From Dryococelus australis (taxonomy: Eukaryota; Arthropoda; Insecta; Phasmatodea; Phasmatidae): a stretch of DNA of 64,000 nt. Below, in pieces: positions 33,150 through 43,391 of the stretch (the stretch's first letter is position 1; each line of letters begins with the position of its first letter). Made by a program: the position numbers and the translations under genes. The stretch lies in the NCBI GenBank assembly GCA_029891345.1, contig CM057002.1:14832295-14896294 (forward strand). Reading direction: 5' to 3'. The notes beneath the pieces are model-generated. The model was given only the letters and a program-made list of their open reading frames with translations, was not told where the DNA came from and did not search any database.

Positions 33150-34387
33150 AAATAATCATAAGATAAATATCGTTGGCTAGTTAAAAACAACATTACAAAT
33201 TGTATTAGCCTCAACAGCTTTCTTAAAATCTACACTTATTTTTATATTTGTTTTATCTTGTACTACTGCTGCTTTTCTATACCGGCAGTCAATAACTTAT
33301 AACGGTCTTCGTCCTCAAAATGAATAATAATTGATATCGCCATGATAATTTGTAGTTGGCTTATAATAAAGTTCATTATTTCTTTATATAGTAACTAAAT
33401 TTGTTCTATAATTTCTAAATTCATTAAAAGCCAGAAACATTTTAAGACAAAGATAATTTTCAATATCTTGATTCTAATTTTCTTTTGGAAAAATTTTATT
33501 TCTTTCATTTTTAACAAAAATATTTCTCACATTACAATGATCAAACACTGAAGCATGCATATATTGCTCAGCGCGATTTTTTCTATTAGTTTGGAAACCC
33601 ACAATTACAAAATCAGGCATGACAAATTGCAAATTATTAAACTGATATTTTATATCAAAGTTAAAAACAGTTGACCCAGCAGGGACTTCTTATTCTAAAA
33701 ATTGCCAATACTTAAAACTAATATGAATTTTAGGATTTTTATATATTTTTCCTTTAATTGCAATTGATGTTTTATCTTCGTATTCAACAATAGGCCACCA
33801 AATTTCTAATTTTTAAATAACAATTTTACTTGGATAAGCATAGCTTTTATTAACTGAACCATCTGCTTTTTTTAGTTTCATAAACAAATATACAATTGTT
33901 ATCAGATGAATTTATAAAAAAAAAAGTAATACCTTTCAGTAAACTTCATTATTATCGCGAATAAACCCAAACATATCTTAATGGATACATTATTTCATTT
34001 ATTCTATCACTACGAACAGATTTTATACGAAATTTACTATCAACACCATAGACTCTAAATAATTTTGTTCACCTGGTGATCTTAGCAAAATATCCATCAT
34101 TGTTGAAGTTATTCCTGGATTATCAACAGTCTCAATAATATGTCCATGTTTTGATATTTCTAATCTAGAAAACTGAAATGGAAAAAATTAGAACAAACAT
34201 CAAAATTATCAAATTTTTCGTATTTTGCCTCATCTTCCAAAACATAAGCATCATTGGGAAAATAAAATTTATCTCCTATGGGAATATCAAACTCGATTCT
34301 ATTATTGTACACATTTGATTTCCCCTTAGTTTGATCAGTTGGGGGAAAAGTTTGTCTCTTAAAACTCTCAATGCTTTTATAAATCAT
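33150..34387 (-). pseudogene. Polinton major capsid protein (double jelly-roll), decayed
   Basis: It would form the icosahedral shell of the Polinton virion. The first 75 codons read from 34387 down to 34160. The sequence then continues in other frames, with SKHGHIIETVDNPGITSTMM near 34080-34150, PDFVIVGFQTNRKNRAEQY near 33565-33620, a DHCN block just after it and FKKAVEANTICNVVF near 33190. These blocks, in this order, are familiar to me from insect Polinton capsid proteins (established family knowledge; the fold itself cannot be seen). Total span of about 1.2 kb is on the short side for the family. At least five stops or frameshifts make it a pseudogene. It is the only core virion gene on the minus strand and diverges from the next gene. 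Confidence 0.68.
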
Positions 34388-34443
34388 TTATAAATAAATA
34401 AAAAATATATATATAACTGAAGGATTCACAGGGTGTTTCTCGA

Positions 34444-35720
34444 GTGAAATTGTACATCGAGAAGTTTAGAAATTATAAAGAGAACCATGAAGTAGAATTT
34501 AAAAATAAAAATTTAAAAAAAAAAAACAGAAAAAGATCTCCCATTAATTCGCGAATTACAAAATATCGGCAAAAAAGTAGAAGAAGTAAGTGTAGAAAAC
34601 AAACATTTAATAACAGCACTAGTACCCATTGCTGCAAAAGATTTAGATTATCCACCAACACCAGAAGAAAATTCTTTTGAAAGAGAAGTATTCCCAAAAT
34701 CCCCAATGGGCGTTACTCCATTAAAAAATTTGCCACCTATAGCAGACATTTCTACTATAAATCTCGGAAAATATATTTCTAAAAATATTAATGTTATTAA
34801 TGATCAATTTGGTTTACGAGGAGATGGGCAAGGTTTTAAATTGGAGACACAAAAGTAAAAATCGATGGCGATTTTCTATTTGTCAAAGATAAAAATATGA
34901 ATTAACAATAGGCCTTACTAACTTGTTAACAAAAAAACACAATCGGATATTGAAAGTTAATTCACCGATAATGACTATGAAAATTACACAGAAATTGTTT
35001 TATCAACCAATGATGCATTCCAAGAATATAATCCTTAAAAGCCAATAAACTCGAATAGGAGTTGGAAGTATGCAAATATAATCAAGCCAATTTATAATTA
35101 TTATATAAGAGCATCAATATCAGTACCAAACATACCAGAAAGAGCGAATTTTACATATTCCCCTAGATCTTTAGAAGGAATAAGATATAATAATTTGCCG
35201 ACAGAATATATTTTGATGGACAATGTTAGAAAATTAATTGACATATTAGTTATTCACGGTGAAGAAAATGCTGGAAATAAAAATTTTTGTAATGAAAAAG
35301 TAAACATTATGAATATGCTTAACAATAAATTTCCTGACTTTGTTGTTAATACCACGAAAGGAATTCCATATCTAATAAGAGTTTTAAATGTTATTTAGCA
35401 CTTATTTTGGAATTCTGAACACCACGGCAAAGGCATTACAAACTGGGCATTAAACAATTTAAATTTGCTCGAAATGTATTTGCCAGGTTATAAATATTGC
35501 GGACCATTTACAAAATTAAATGAAAGATTAGAAAGAGGAGATGCAGGAGTGAATAAATTAGATGAAGTTTGTAAATTTCATGATATATATAACTTATAAA
35601 TGAAGATAAAAAGCTTAACTTTCGATATACCCTTTGATCAATTAAGAGATTTGTGTATAGATAAATTTTTAACAAAAGATCAACTTGAGCCAAAAAATTA
35701 AAAATTAAAAGAAGTTAAAG
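34444..35720 (+). pseudogene. Polinton DUF8207-like / PLA2-like capsid-associated protein, decayed
   Basis: The N-terminal part (about 34480-34855) is charged and helical, followed by the FGLRGDGQGFK and DGDFLFVKD region and SNRSWKYANIIKPI near 35050, which resemble the DUF8207 proteins common in Polintons. The middle part (35195-35398) is the best-preserved frame. At 35482-35600 comes LPGYKYCGPFTKLNERLERG, then NKLDEV and an HD pair. This is the layout of the parvovirus-type phospholipase A2 fold (YCGPG calcium loop, HD catalytic pair), here with the loop's second Gly replaced by Phe. In parvoviruses this domain opens endosomal membranes; whether it did so here is inference. Several stops and frame changes. 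It may be more than one gene. Confidence 0.5.
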
Positions 35721-35729
35721 GTTTCTTGC

Positions 35730-36021
35730 TAACCTTGGAATTGGCAATACTCAAAAAAACATTAAAAGAAAAACCGGCAATGGTGTAAACCATGGGAGAA
35801 TCATTCCTCTCATAGTTGCTGCTTTAACTGGCCTTGGTGCTTTAGCAGGAGTAGCTACTTTAATATATAATTCTGTTGAACAAACTAAAATAAATAAATA
35901 TGAATTAGAAGTACAACAGAGACACAATTTAGCAATGGAAAATAAAGCTGGAAGTGGCGTAGTTGCAAAAAAAAGAAGAAGGCTAAAAAAATTTAGCTCC
36001 ATTATCCAATATCAATATTGA
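35730..36021 (+). pseudogene. Small membrane-active/basic Polinton protein, decayed
   Basis: From about 35768 one frame reads a Gly-rich start, then the hydrophobic segment IIPLIVAALTGLGALAGVAT (about 35797-35860), a charged helix with QQRHNLAM, and a basic tail KKRRRLKKF, ending at TGA 36019-36021. A hydrophobic helix plus Arg/Lys-rich tail recalls the small core/minor-capsid proteins (adenovirus pX- or pVI-like) proposed in adintoviruses and Polintons. It lies directly before the protease, which normally cleaves such precursors. Homology is not proven. An upstream frameshift is likely. Confidence 0.4.
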
Positions 36022-36370
36022 AAAATATGTAAAACAATTAAATATTAAAAATTTTAGAAATGTTTATATGATTGATGAACTACCAAAAATATGCACAAAA
36101 ATGAGTGTGCTGTGGTTAATTTTGATATTTCAACAAATCCTGGTAATCATTGGGTTTGCTACTTTAAGGAAAATAATTATGTTTATTATTTTGATTCATT
36201 TAGTGGCAATATTCCCAATAATTTAATGAATTATTTCAATAACAATAAATATTTATTACAACTATGATAGAATTCAGAATGTTAATTCTGTTATCTGTGG
36301 ACAATTATGTTTTCATGCCTTTTTTTTTTCGAGAGAATTTAAGTTTAGCCCTTTAATTTCTATGTTATTA
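36022..36370 (+). pseudogene. Adenain-like maturation cysteine protease, decayed
   Basis: Member of the Ulp1/adenain (C5) clan that matures Polinton and adenovirus capsids. NVYMIDELP at about 36060 opens the recognisable part. The catalytic His is in NHWVCY (codon 36148-36150), the acidic residue in YYFDSFSG (codon 36193-36195), and the nucleophile region is ICGQLC (36293-36310). Spacing and order His-Asp-Cys fit the family. Two frame changes (before KNECAVVNFDI and before the YNYDRIQ block) break it. The span (~350 bp) is somewhat short, so part of the N-terminus may be missing. It sits between the small basic protein and the fibre-like gene. Confidence 0.78.
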
Positions 36371-36371
36371 A

Positions 36372-37374
36372 ATGACAGATATATTTGGGAAACCACTAAT
36401 CGAATCTTTGCATAAAAACTTTAATAATATCGCTGAAGATTTAAAAACATATGTAGATACAAATTGCAGTTCGAGTGTTTCTTCATTACAAAGCGAATTG
36501 AGCATTTGTTTTGGTTTTATAAAATCGTATGTTTCTTTTCTAGAGCTAAGAATTGTTAATATAGTTGACCCCCTTGATGGGAAAGATGCATTCAATAAGA
36601 TATTTTTAAATAAAAAAATAGCTGATTATGCTTTAAGAGAAGATATAAATTTACAATTCAATAACTCTATTGCTGATTATATCAAACGAATAAATAATGC
36701 AAAACAGACATTAGAAAAAAATGTAAATACAAAATATAAAACTATTGATTCTGACTATGCATTAAAAATGATGTAAATTCAAAATATAAAACTATTGATG
36801 CTGATTATGCATTAAAAAATGATATAGAATCAAAATACAACACTGGTGTTTCTGATTTAAAAACATATGTAGATTCGAAATACAATACCAATGTTTCTGC
36901 TTTACGAGATCAATCAAGTAAAGTTTTTTTTACACAACAGAATATGTTTCTATTCAAAATCGCAGAATTAATTATATGGCTGATCCTATTGATGGAAAAT
37001 ATGCTGTCTATAAAAGATATTTCGATAAAGCATTGCAAAGTTTAAACAAATCTGTTTTGAATTACTCCGACACACTCGTTAACACAAGAGTCGAAAAAAG
37101 CAAAGAAGCTGTTGATAAAGAATTAGATGTCAAATTAGAACATTTAAGCCAATCAGTTGACACACTTGTTAACACAAAAGTTGAAAAAAGCAAAGAAACT
37201 TTTGATAAAGAAACAGATGTTAAATTGCAAGATTTCAACAAAGTAATTTTGAATTATTGCCATACACTTGTTGATTTGAAAGTACAAAAAATCAAAGAAG
37301 ATTCTGATAAAGAATTATATGTTAAATTACAAAATGTAAACCAATTTCATATATTTTATTTCCATTCAGAGTAG
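36372..37374 (+). pseudogene. Fibre-like coiled-coil protein with tail-fibre repeats
   Basis: Two large frames (36372-36776 and 36976-37374) plus a linking segment. Each carries the motif RIVNIVDPLDGKDAF or RINYMADPIDGKYAVYKRYF, the short repeat found in many phage tail fibres and in Polinton fibre-like proteins. Degenerate repeats such as KYKTIDADYAL and KYNTGVSDLKTYVD lie between. The second half has a ~35-residue repeat of the type DTLVNTRVEKSKEAVDKE, strongly heptad-like and lacking Cys. It probably formed a trimeric fibre for attachment (inference). A stop at 36774 and a frameshift near 36950 break it. A third repeat copy may persist just past 37374 (NKITNIVHLDND). Confidence 0.55.
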
Positions 37375-37656
37375 AATAAAATTACTAATATTGTTCACTT
37401 AGATAATGATCACATTTTCTTCACTTTTTTATCGATTGTACTGTTTATAAAATAGTTACGGATATTCTCATGTTTGATAGTAATTTGGCAGTTTTCAAGA
37501 GTAATACAAAAATTGATCACAGCAAACCCTTTTATGTTAACTAAGGTGACATATTAACTTTTAAAATTAAAATAAATAAAAAATCTCTTTATGCTGATGG
37601 AGAGGTGCTGGCAATAGGAATATTCGTGAAATATAAAGATTAACTATAATTATGAA
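37375..37656. other. Polinton intergenic or decayed fibre end
   Basis: AT-rich. Apart from a possible third fibre repeat at its start, no frame longer than about 40 codons and no recognisable domain. Confidence 0.4.
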
Positions 37657-37824
37657 ATGGCGAACAGGTGGTGTTTGAAGTGCAAGAAAGTAACTAAAAA
37701 TAATAATATAAAAAATTTAAATACAACAAATGGGCCATTAGTTCAGAAAAGTATATGCTAATTGTGCAATTCTAAAAACATCAACATTCTTAAAAAAAAT
37801 TCGCTCAATGTGAGAAAGGAATAA
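37657..37824 (+). pseudogene. Small zinc-ribbon protein (DUF5679-like)
   Basis: ATG at 37657 opens NRWCLKCKK and, after ~30 residues, a second Cys pair split by a stop (TGC TAA TTG TGC near 37756). The CxxC-x(~30)-CxxC plan and the NGPLVQK block between them match the small zinc-ribbon proteins often found near Polinton integrases. Role unknown; perhaps nucleic acid binding. It runs directly into the integrase frame. Confidence 0.5.
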
Positions 37825-38725
37825 TCTATGAATTATATAAACCTTCGCGAAAAAAATTTCCAAGAAGAAAAGTTATTTCGTATGGCATTGATGATTTGTG
37901 GCAAATTGATCTTGTAGAAATGGATACTGGAAATTTGAAAGGTATAGCTCGCATAAATAAAGGCTATAAAAATGACAATTATTGATGTTTTTGAAAAGTT
38001 TGCACTTGCTTTACCAATCAAAGATAAAACAGCACAAAATGTAACAAATTCTTTAGGGAATATATTGGCAAAAAGAAAACCAAATAATTTACAAAGCGAG
38101 AGTGACTTAGAATTTTATAATAAAATATTCAAAAAACTTATGGAAAAGTTCAATATAAATCATTTTTCTTCATTTTATGAATGAAAAGCTAGTGTTGTTG
38201 AAAGATTTACTCGAACTTTAAAAAATATGATGTGAAAAAAAAAAAATTTGCTTTCATTGGCAATTATAAATGGACAAATATATTGGATGAATTAGTGAAA
38301 GACTACAACACAAATAACAGCACTATTGGCATGAAACCAATTGAAATTAGTAAAAAAAATGAAAAATATGTATTGCAAACAAATTTTTTGTTTACTAAAC
38401 CAAAATATAAAGTTGGCGATATAGTTTGTGTCAGCAAACTGCATTTTTTTTTTTTTTTTTTAAGGTTATGCTGCTAATTGGTCGACAGAATTGTTTTACT
38501 ATTTGTAAAGTTTGAAATTTTGATATACCAACTTACAAATTAAAAGATACAAAAGGAGAAGAAATAATGGGTAGTTTTTATGAATACGAAATTATGAAAA
38601 CTAACTATCCTGATGAATATTTGGTCGAAAAAGTTTTAAAAACTAAAGGCAACAAAATCTATGTAAGGTGGTTGGGTTTTGCTAATTCTCACAACTCTTG
38701 GATTAATGAAACACATTTAGTGTAA
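37819..38725 (+). pseudogene. Polinton integrase (DDE core plus chromodomain), decayed
   Basis: Retroviral-type integrase that would insert the element and make the 6-bp duplication. The first catalytic Asp is in DLWQIDLVEM (codon 37908-37910). The second-position block reads NLQSESDLEF, with Glu where Asp is expected. The third acidic residue is in ASVVERFTRT (codon 38200-38202), with a stop just upstream of KAS. Then come YKWTNILDELVKDYN, TIGMKPIEI and an SH3-like KPKYKVGDIV. The C-terminal chromodomain has EYEIMK, YLVEKVLKTKGNKIYVRWLG and SWINETHLV (about 38580-38725). Frame changes at about 37975, 38185-38235 and 38440 (T-run) inactivate it. Confidence 0.82.
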
Positions 38726-38767
38726 ATTTGAAATATTAATTCTTGAAAATATATAAAAAATTGTTTC

Positions 38768-39603
38768 TTACTCAATTTGATAAAGATTATTAATATCATT
38801 TATTAATTGTTGTTGAGTATAGTTATTTCTATAAATGTTAAAACAGTTGCAGAAACACCTAACGTTTTCATTCATGGTTTCTTTCATTCTTTGGTATAAA
38901 TTGATAGAATTTGGAATATATTCAAATTTCAATAATATTTCACAATTTGGATGTATATCTTTGGTTCTCTGCAACTGTTTTCAAAGATTTCTTCTTTGAG
39001 TTCTAATCACGTAACAATCATATTAAAAATCATCATCGAACAATTCTAGACGAATAAAAGTTGGATTTAAATTTGAATCTGGTGTTTGTGGTACAACATG
39101 AGGGGCCATATCTCTGATTTATTCATTCCTGCGAGCTATTACATTGAAAGCCACGTGAACCGATTCTGTTAAATCTTCAATATGGCTATCTTTAATTTTA
39201 TTTATATCTTTTAAATGATTAACCTTAATTTCGTTCATTTTATTTGTATGCTCTAGTAGTTTTAATTTTATATCTTTTAATTTAATTATTTTTTGTAATT
39301 TATATTCACCAAGCTTTCTTATTGATGGAAAAACTTCAAAAATTACCCATTAAAATTTTTTTTTGCTTCTTCTTTTTTAGAAGAAAAAACAAGTGAATAT
39401 ATGTCTGATTTATTAATAAATATGGTATATGGTTGCATATTTGAAGGGAGCCCAGTTTTCAGGTGCCCTTTAATATTTTCAGATTGTAGCTTATCTTCAT
39501 CATATAAATTGTTTTGAACAGCATTTATAGGTTTCTCATTGCCCAAAATTTCAGCAACATCTTCGGATTTAAACCAAGGATTATTTTCCTCATTAATAAT
39601 CAT
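38768..39603 (-). pseudogene. BRO-like protein copy 1, decayed
   Basis: BRO proteins are DNA-binding proteins of insect baculoviruses, entomopoxviruses and related elements. A Bro-N domain opens at 39603 with NNPWFKSEDVAEILGNEK, then FINKSDIYSLVFSSKKEEAK. A decayed linker follows. The C-terminal domain (38768-39090) reads VVPQTPDSNLNPTF, then YDCYVIRTQRRNL and IHPNCEILLKFEYIPNSINL, the DUF3627-like region usual in BRO/MSV199 proteins. Stops in the linker make it a pseudogene. A conserved stretch upstream (about 39610-39720) is shared with copy 2, so the duplicated unit included 5' DNA. Confidence 0.68.
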
Positions 39604-39891
39604 AAAAACTTGTTACCAAAGTAAATAAGTTTGTTGTAATTTATGTCTAGAATTGACTCCATTTTTACTAACGAAACTACGCGCAAGTGAAATTGGTGAG
39701 CTGTAATAAGTGTTTTTGTTAATAATCTTTTTTATAAAGAGCATGAAAAATCGAAGAAAATAATTTTATAAAATATGGAGATAATTTTTATCAAATATAG
39801 CAGATTTTTCATTGCCTCTTAAGGGCGTCTGGCAGATGCCCTTTAAGTTTTATAATTAAATAGTATCATGTTCATCAACATTATATATCTC

Positions 39892-41364
39892 TTAAGGAGT
39901 TAGATTTTCTAAGTCATTCACAATATATTTCATTTTATTTATAATTTCATTATATGATTCACACTTTATACCAAACAATGAAATGCTATTTTTGCCAACT
40001 CTTTTCAATTTTTTTGTAAATTCATTATATTCCGTTAAAGTTTCATTACTAAAAAAATATAATAGACCATTTGTATATCTAAAAGCTTAATGTATCATAT
40101 TTGGTAAATTAGGAGATTTCTCATTAATAAGACCATGCTTTTTTATATCTGGAAATGATGTTCATCAATTTCTGCATAATACAACTTTTCATCAAAGATA
40201 AAAGTTTTCCCCGAATATGATTTAAAAGCAACATTTATTTTATATTCATTTCTTAATCCAAATGAAGCGAATTTTTTTGGATAACCACCAATAAGATTAT
40301 AACTAGGATAATCAACTATATAAATATTTTCGTCAAAAAACAGGACTAACTCGCCTGATGGTCTTTGTAATATAAAAAAATTATTGAAATTGGTCGGTAG
40401 AAACCGAAACCAATTTCTTATCGAAAATTGCCTATTGATTATTTTCTTGTCTCCCAAACTTTTTGTCCAAACATTTTTATTGTAAAAAATATACAATTCA
40501 CCATCAATAATTAAAAATGTTTTTATATATTCGTCTTTGTATAAATCAAATGGTTCATCATCATTAAAATTATTTTCTAGTGGTGGCTCATAAAAGTTTT
40601 GAATATTTCGAACATCGTCTGGTTGTAAATCAACCAAATCATAGTTGAGAATTGGGTACATGATTGCATTTTTATCATTTGTATGTTGAAGACCTAATGC
40701 ATGACCAGTTTCGTGGATCAAAACCATTAGTAAATTAATTTTATTTTCAGGAATTTTTTACCATAATTATTCCAATATCCCTGCTTATTGATATGAATTT
40801 CAATGAGGCTATTTTGTTTATTTGGAAAATGTGCATGAACCATTGCACTACCAAATGGATATAATGTATAAGGACAGACTCCGCACAACCTATGATTACT
40901 ATGTAGACCTTGTTTATATGATATAAGTATATCTGGAGAATTCGTATCGTAAACAAATTTCAAATATGGGCGATTTTGCCAAATGTTAAAAAGCTCTTTT
41001 GCTAAATTTGTAATGGATTTATTTGCATATGCAAAATTCCATTTTAATTAGTTTTTATTTCTATTTTGCTGTTGATGAAAGGTCCACAATTATCTCATCT
41101 TTAACACTACATCTTGGCTTGTTGATTAAATTAAGCGATTCTTCATTAAGTTTACTATCAAATGAAAAGAGGTTGAGATATTATTGAAATATTGTTAAAG
41201 AAGTTTCGTACTTTTCAGTATCAATTTTTGAAAGCAAATTCGCATCACCTTCTAGTTATCCATATTTATTTAAAAAGTTGATAACACATTTTATCTGATT
41301 CACTTTTTGTATAGTGCAAAAATTATAATTGTAATAGCGAGAATAATTATATAAGTCTTCATTT
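39892..41364 (-). pseudogene. Secreted matrix-metalloproteinase-like protein with hemopexin repeats
   Basis: A zinc endopeptidase of the metzincin/MMP type. ATG at 41362-41364 opens a signal-peptide-like segment (MKTYIIILAITIIIFALYKK). The propeptide ends in PRCSVKD (41097-41117), matching the PRCGxPD cysteine switch that keeps MMPs latent. The catalytic domain carries HETGHALGLQH (40684-40716; HExxHxxGxxH) and the Met-turn AIMYP. From about 40590 to 39895 there are hemopexin-like blades (ELYIFYNKNVW, ELVLFFDENIY, GLLYFFSNETL). The ~1.47 kb length is that of a full secreted MMP. The longest intact frame is 194 codons; frameshifts near 40730, 40950 and 41300 and stops in the propeptide inactivate it. 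Likely captured from a host or another insect virus. It is flanked by BRO-like genes. Confidence 0.82.
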
Positions 41365-41379
41365 ATATACAAACTCTTT

Positions 41380-41700
41380 TTACTAGATCTCTCTTAATAT
41401 TGTCACAATTTTCAGGGTAGATGCTCAGATACCCTGAAATACCGTCATGAATAAAGCACAAAATTTCATCAGTAATCAACACATTTTTCTCTTCAAATAA
41501 AGGAAGCCAAATAGCAGTGAATCACCGCTATTTAACTCTTCATAATTTTATAAATACTTTTCGCAAATATGACTTTTAACAACATCTCTAGGTCGTTTAC
41601 ACCCAAGAATTCCAGCAATTCGATTAGCATAAAACCAAGGATTATTATAATTATCTAACATAACAGTTATTCTTTTATCTTTAAAAATTAAATTATTTCA
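41380..41700 (-). pseudogene. BRO/KilA-like N-terminal fragment (copy 3)
   Basis: Read from 41661: YNNPWFYANRIAGILGCKRP, RDVVKSHI, then in another frame FEEKNVLITDEILCF. The NPWF-x-A-x(2)-IAxILG pattern is the Bro-N signature and parallels NNPWFKSEDVAEILG in copy 1, but the rest is diverged. No C-terminal domain is seen before the metalloproteinase start at 41364. A truncated or very old paralogue. Confidence 0.5.
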
Positions 41701-42022
41701 TTCGAATAATGTAGCCAATCTGTATTCATCTCTAGTTGTTTTTCTAGCGATTAGGCCATTTTGTATGTGGGTAAATATGTTGTTTTTGTATATATTCTTT
41801 TTATGAAGAAAACGAAAAATTGAAGAATACAATTTTATAAAACATAGACCAAATCCAGGCCCTACGAGCATAGGGGCTGAAATAATAAGCAGAAATCATT
41901 GATAAATATAGAAAATTTCTCATTGCCAACTAACCCGTCCATCGTTGTCGGGTTCCGAGTTTCTAAAAAAAATTATTAGTTTCTTACTCAATTCGAAAAA
42001 TATTATTTATATCATTAATTAA
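41701..42022. other. Polinton spacer between BRO-like copies
   Basis: AT-rich. A reverse frame near 41730-41760 reads ARKTTRDEYRLATLFE in front of fragment 3. Nothing else was recognised. Confidence 0.35.
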
Positions 42023-42786
42023 TTATTGTTGAGTATAGTTATTTATATCAATGTTAAAATAGTTGCGAAAACACTCAATGTTGCCATTCATGCTTTCCTT
42101 CATTCTTTGGTAAAAATTGATAGAATTTGGAATATATTTAAATTTCAATAATATTTCACAATTTGGATGTGTATCTTCGATTCTTTGCAACTGTTTTCGA
42201 AGATTTCTTCTTTGAGTTCTAATCACATAATTATCATATTCACAATCATCATTGAACAATTCTAGAAGAATAAATGTTGAATTTAAATTTGGGTCTTGTG
42301 TTTGTGGTACAACACGAGGGGCCATATCTCTAATTACCTAATTTCTGCGATTTATTCAATCTATGTCTCTATCAACTGTTAGTGTTAAATATTCAATATG
42401 ACCATCATTAATTTTATTTAAATATTTTCAATGCTCTATTTGGTCTTTGTATAAATGTATTATATATTTTTTAATCTTATATTCATCATGTTTTCTAACT
42501 GAAGGAATAACTTCGTGTGTAACCCATTTTTTTAACTTTTTAGCGATTGGTAATTTTGAGCTCATAGCTAGATCATACAGACCATATTCTGTGATAAAAA
42601 TGCTGTTTTTTTATTATACTTTAGGGGCGGCTTTTTGACTTCCCTACTAATTGCTTCTAATTTAGCTCTATCTTCCACATCTACATGTTTTTTGATAGCG
42701 TTTTTAGTATCTTTATATTCTAAAATTTCAGTAACATCTTTGGCTTTTAACCATGTATTATTTTACTCATCAGCAATCACAGAAAC
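42023..42786 (-). pseudogene. BRO-like protein copy 2, decayed
   Basis: Paralogue of copy 1. The Bro-N part (about 42480-42786) shows NNTWLKAKDVTEILEYKDTK, FITEYGLYDLAMSSKL and KKWVTHEVIPSVRKHDE, spread over frames. The C-terminal part is the intact frame 42023-42325 with VVPQTQDPNLNSTF, YDNYVIRTQRRNLRKQL and HPNCEILLKFKYIPNSINF, close to copy 1. The upstream block near 42810-42890 matches the one above copy 1. Several stops in the N-terminal half. Confidence 0.65.
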
Positions 42787-43020
42787 TCATTTACCAGAGT
42801 AAATAAGCTTGTTGGTATTTATGTCTAGAATTAACTCCATTTTTATATGCGAATTTATGCGCAAGTGAAATTGGCGAATTGTAATAAGTCTGGTTACATG
42901 TTTGAAGGTCCCTATTTTAGGGACACCTTCTGCGAGCTAAATAAGCTTATCTTAATAAAATTTCAGCATTAAATTTTTTCTTCTTAATAATAATTGTTTT
43001 CATTCTAAATAACACAGAAA
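42787..43020. other. Polinton spacer between divergent genes
   Basis: It contains the conserved block upstream of BRO copy 2 on the reverse strand and AT-rich DNA before the rightward genes. It probably held divergent promoters (inference). Confidence 0.35.
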
Positions 43021-43323
43021 ATGGATTATCTGCTCTGAAAGTTGAACAATTCACTTGAATTCACCAAACTTCAAGATGTAGAAAATAATAAATAGTTTAG
43101 GGCAACAGATTTGCAAATTTACCAATCAAATTTTGGTTTAAAAAAAAAAAAAATTAGTTGTATTCTAGATGGCAAACTAAAAATTTCATTACCAGAGCTC
43201 TATGTCAAGATACTCGATAAAAATTCTTTGGATCCAATAAATGAGAAGCAGGTTTTTATCGTGTATAAATGCTTAAAAGAAATAACAATTGGAAAATTTG
43301 TCCATGATCTAGAATTCGCTTAA
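43021..43323 (+). pseudogene. Small conserved Polinton protein, function unknown
   Basis: Read from ATG 43021 in one frame, with two in-frame stops (in the first 25 codons) and then an open run of 70 codons to 43323. Visible: LEFTKLQDVENN, YQSNFGLKKKK, LDGKLKISLPELYVKILD, KCLKEITIGKFVHDLEFA. A small beta-rich protein with this ending is common near the polymerase in insect Polintons and may be an OB-fold DNA-binding protein; that function is a guess. Confidence 0.4.
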
Positions 43324-43391
43324 GCACATTTTTAAAAGCATTAGTTAAAATTTTTTATTCTTTTTAACAAATTTGTTTTTTATAAGTAAAC

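Noticed and set aside
34473-34706. 77-residue Leu/Phe-rich minus-strand frame
   Set aside because: Antisense shadow of the Lys/Glu-rich coding segment on the plus strand.
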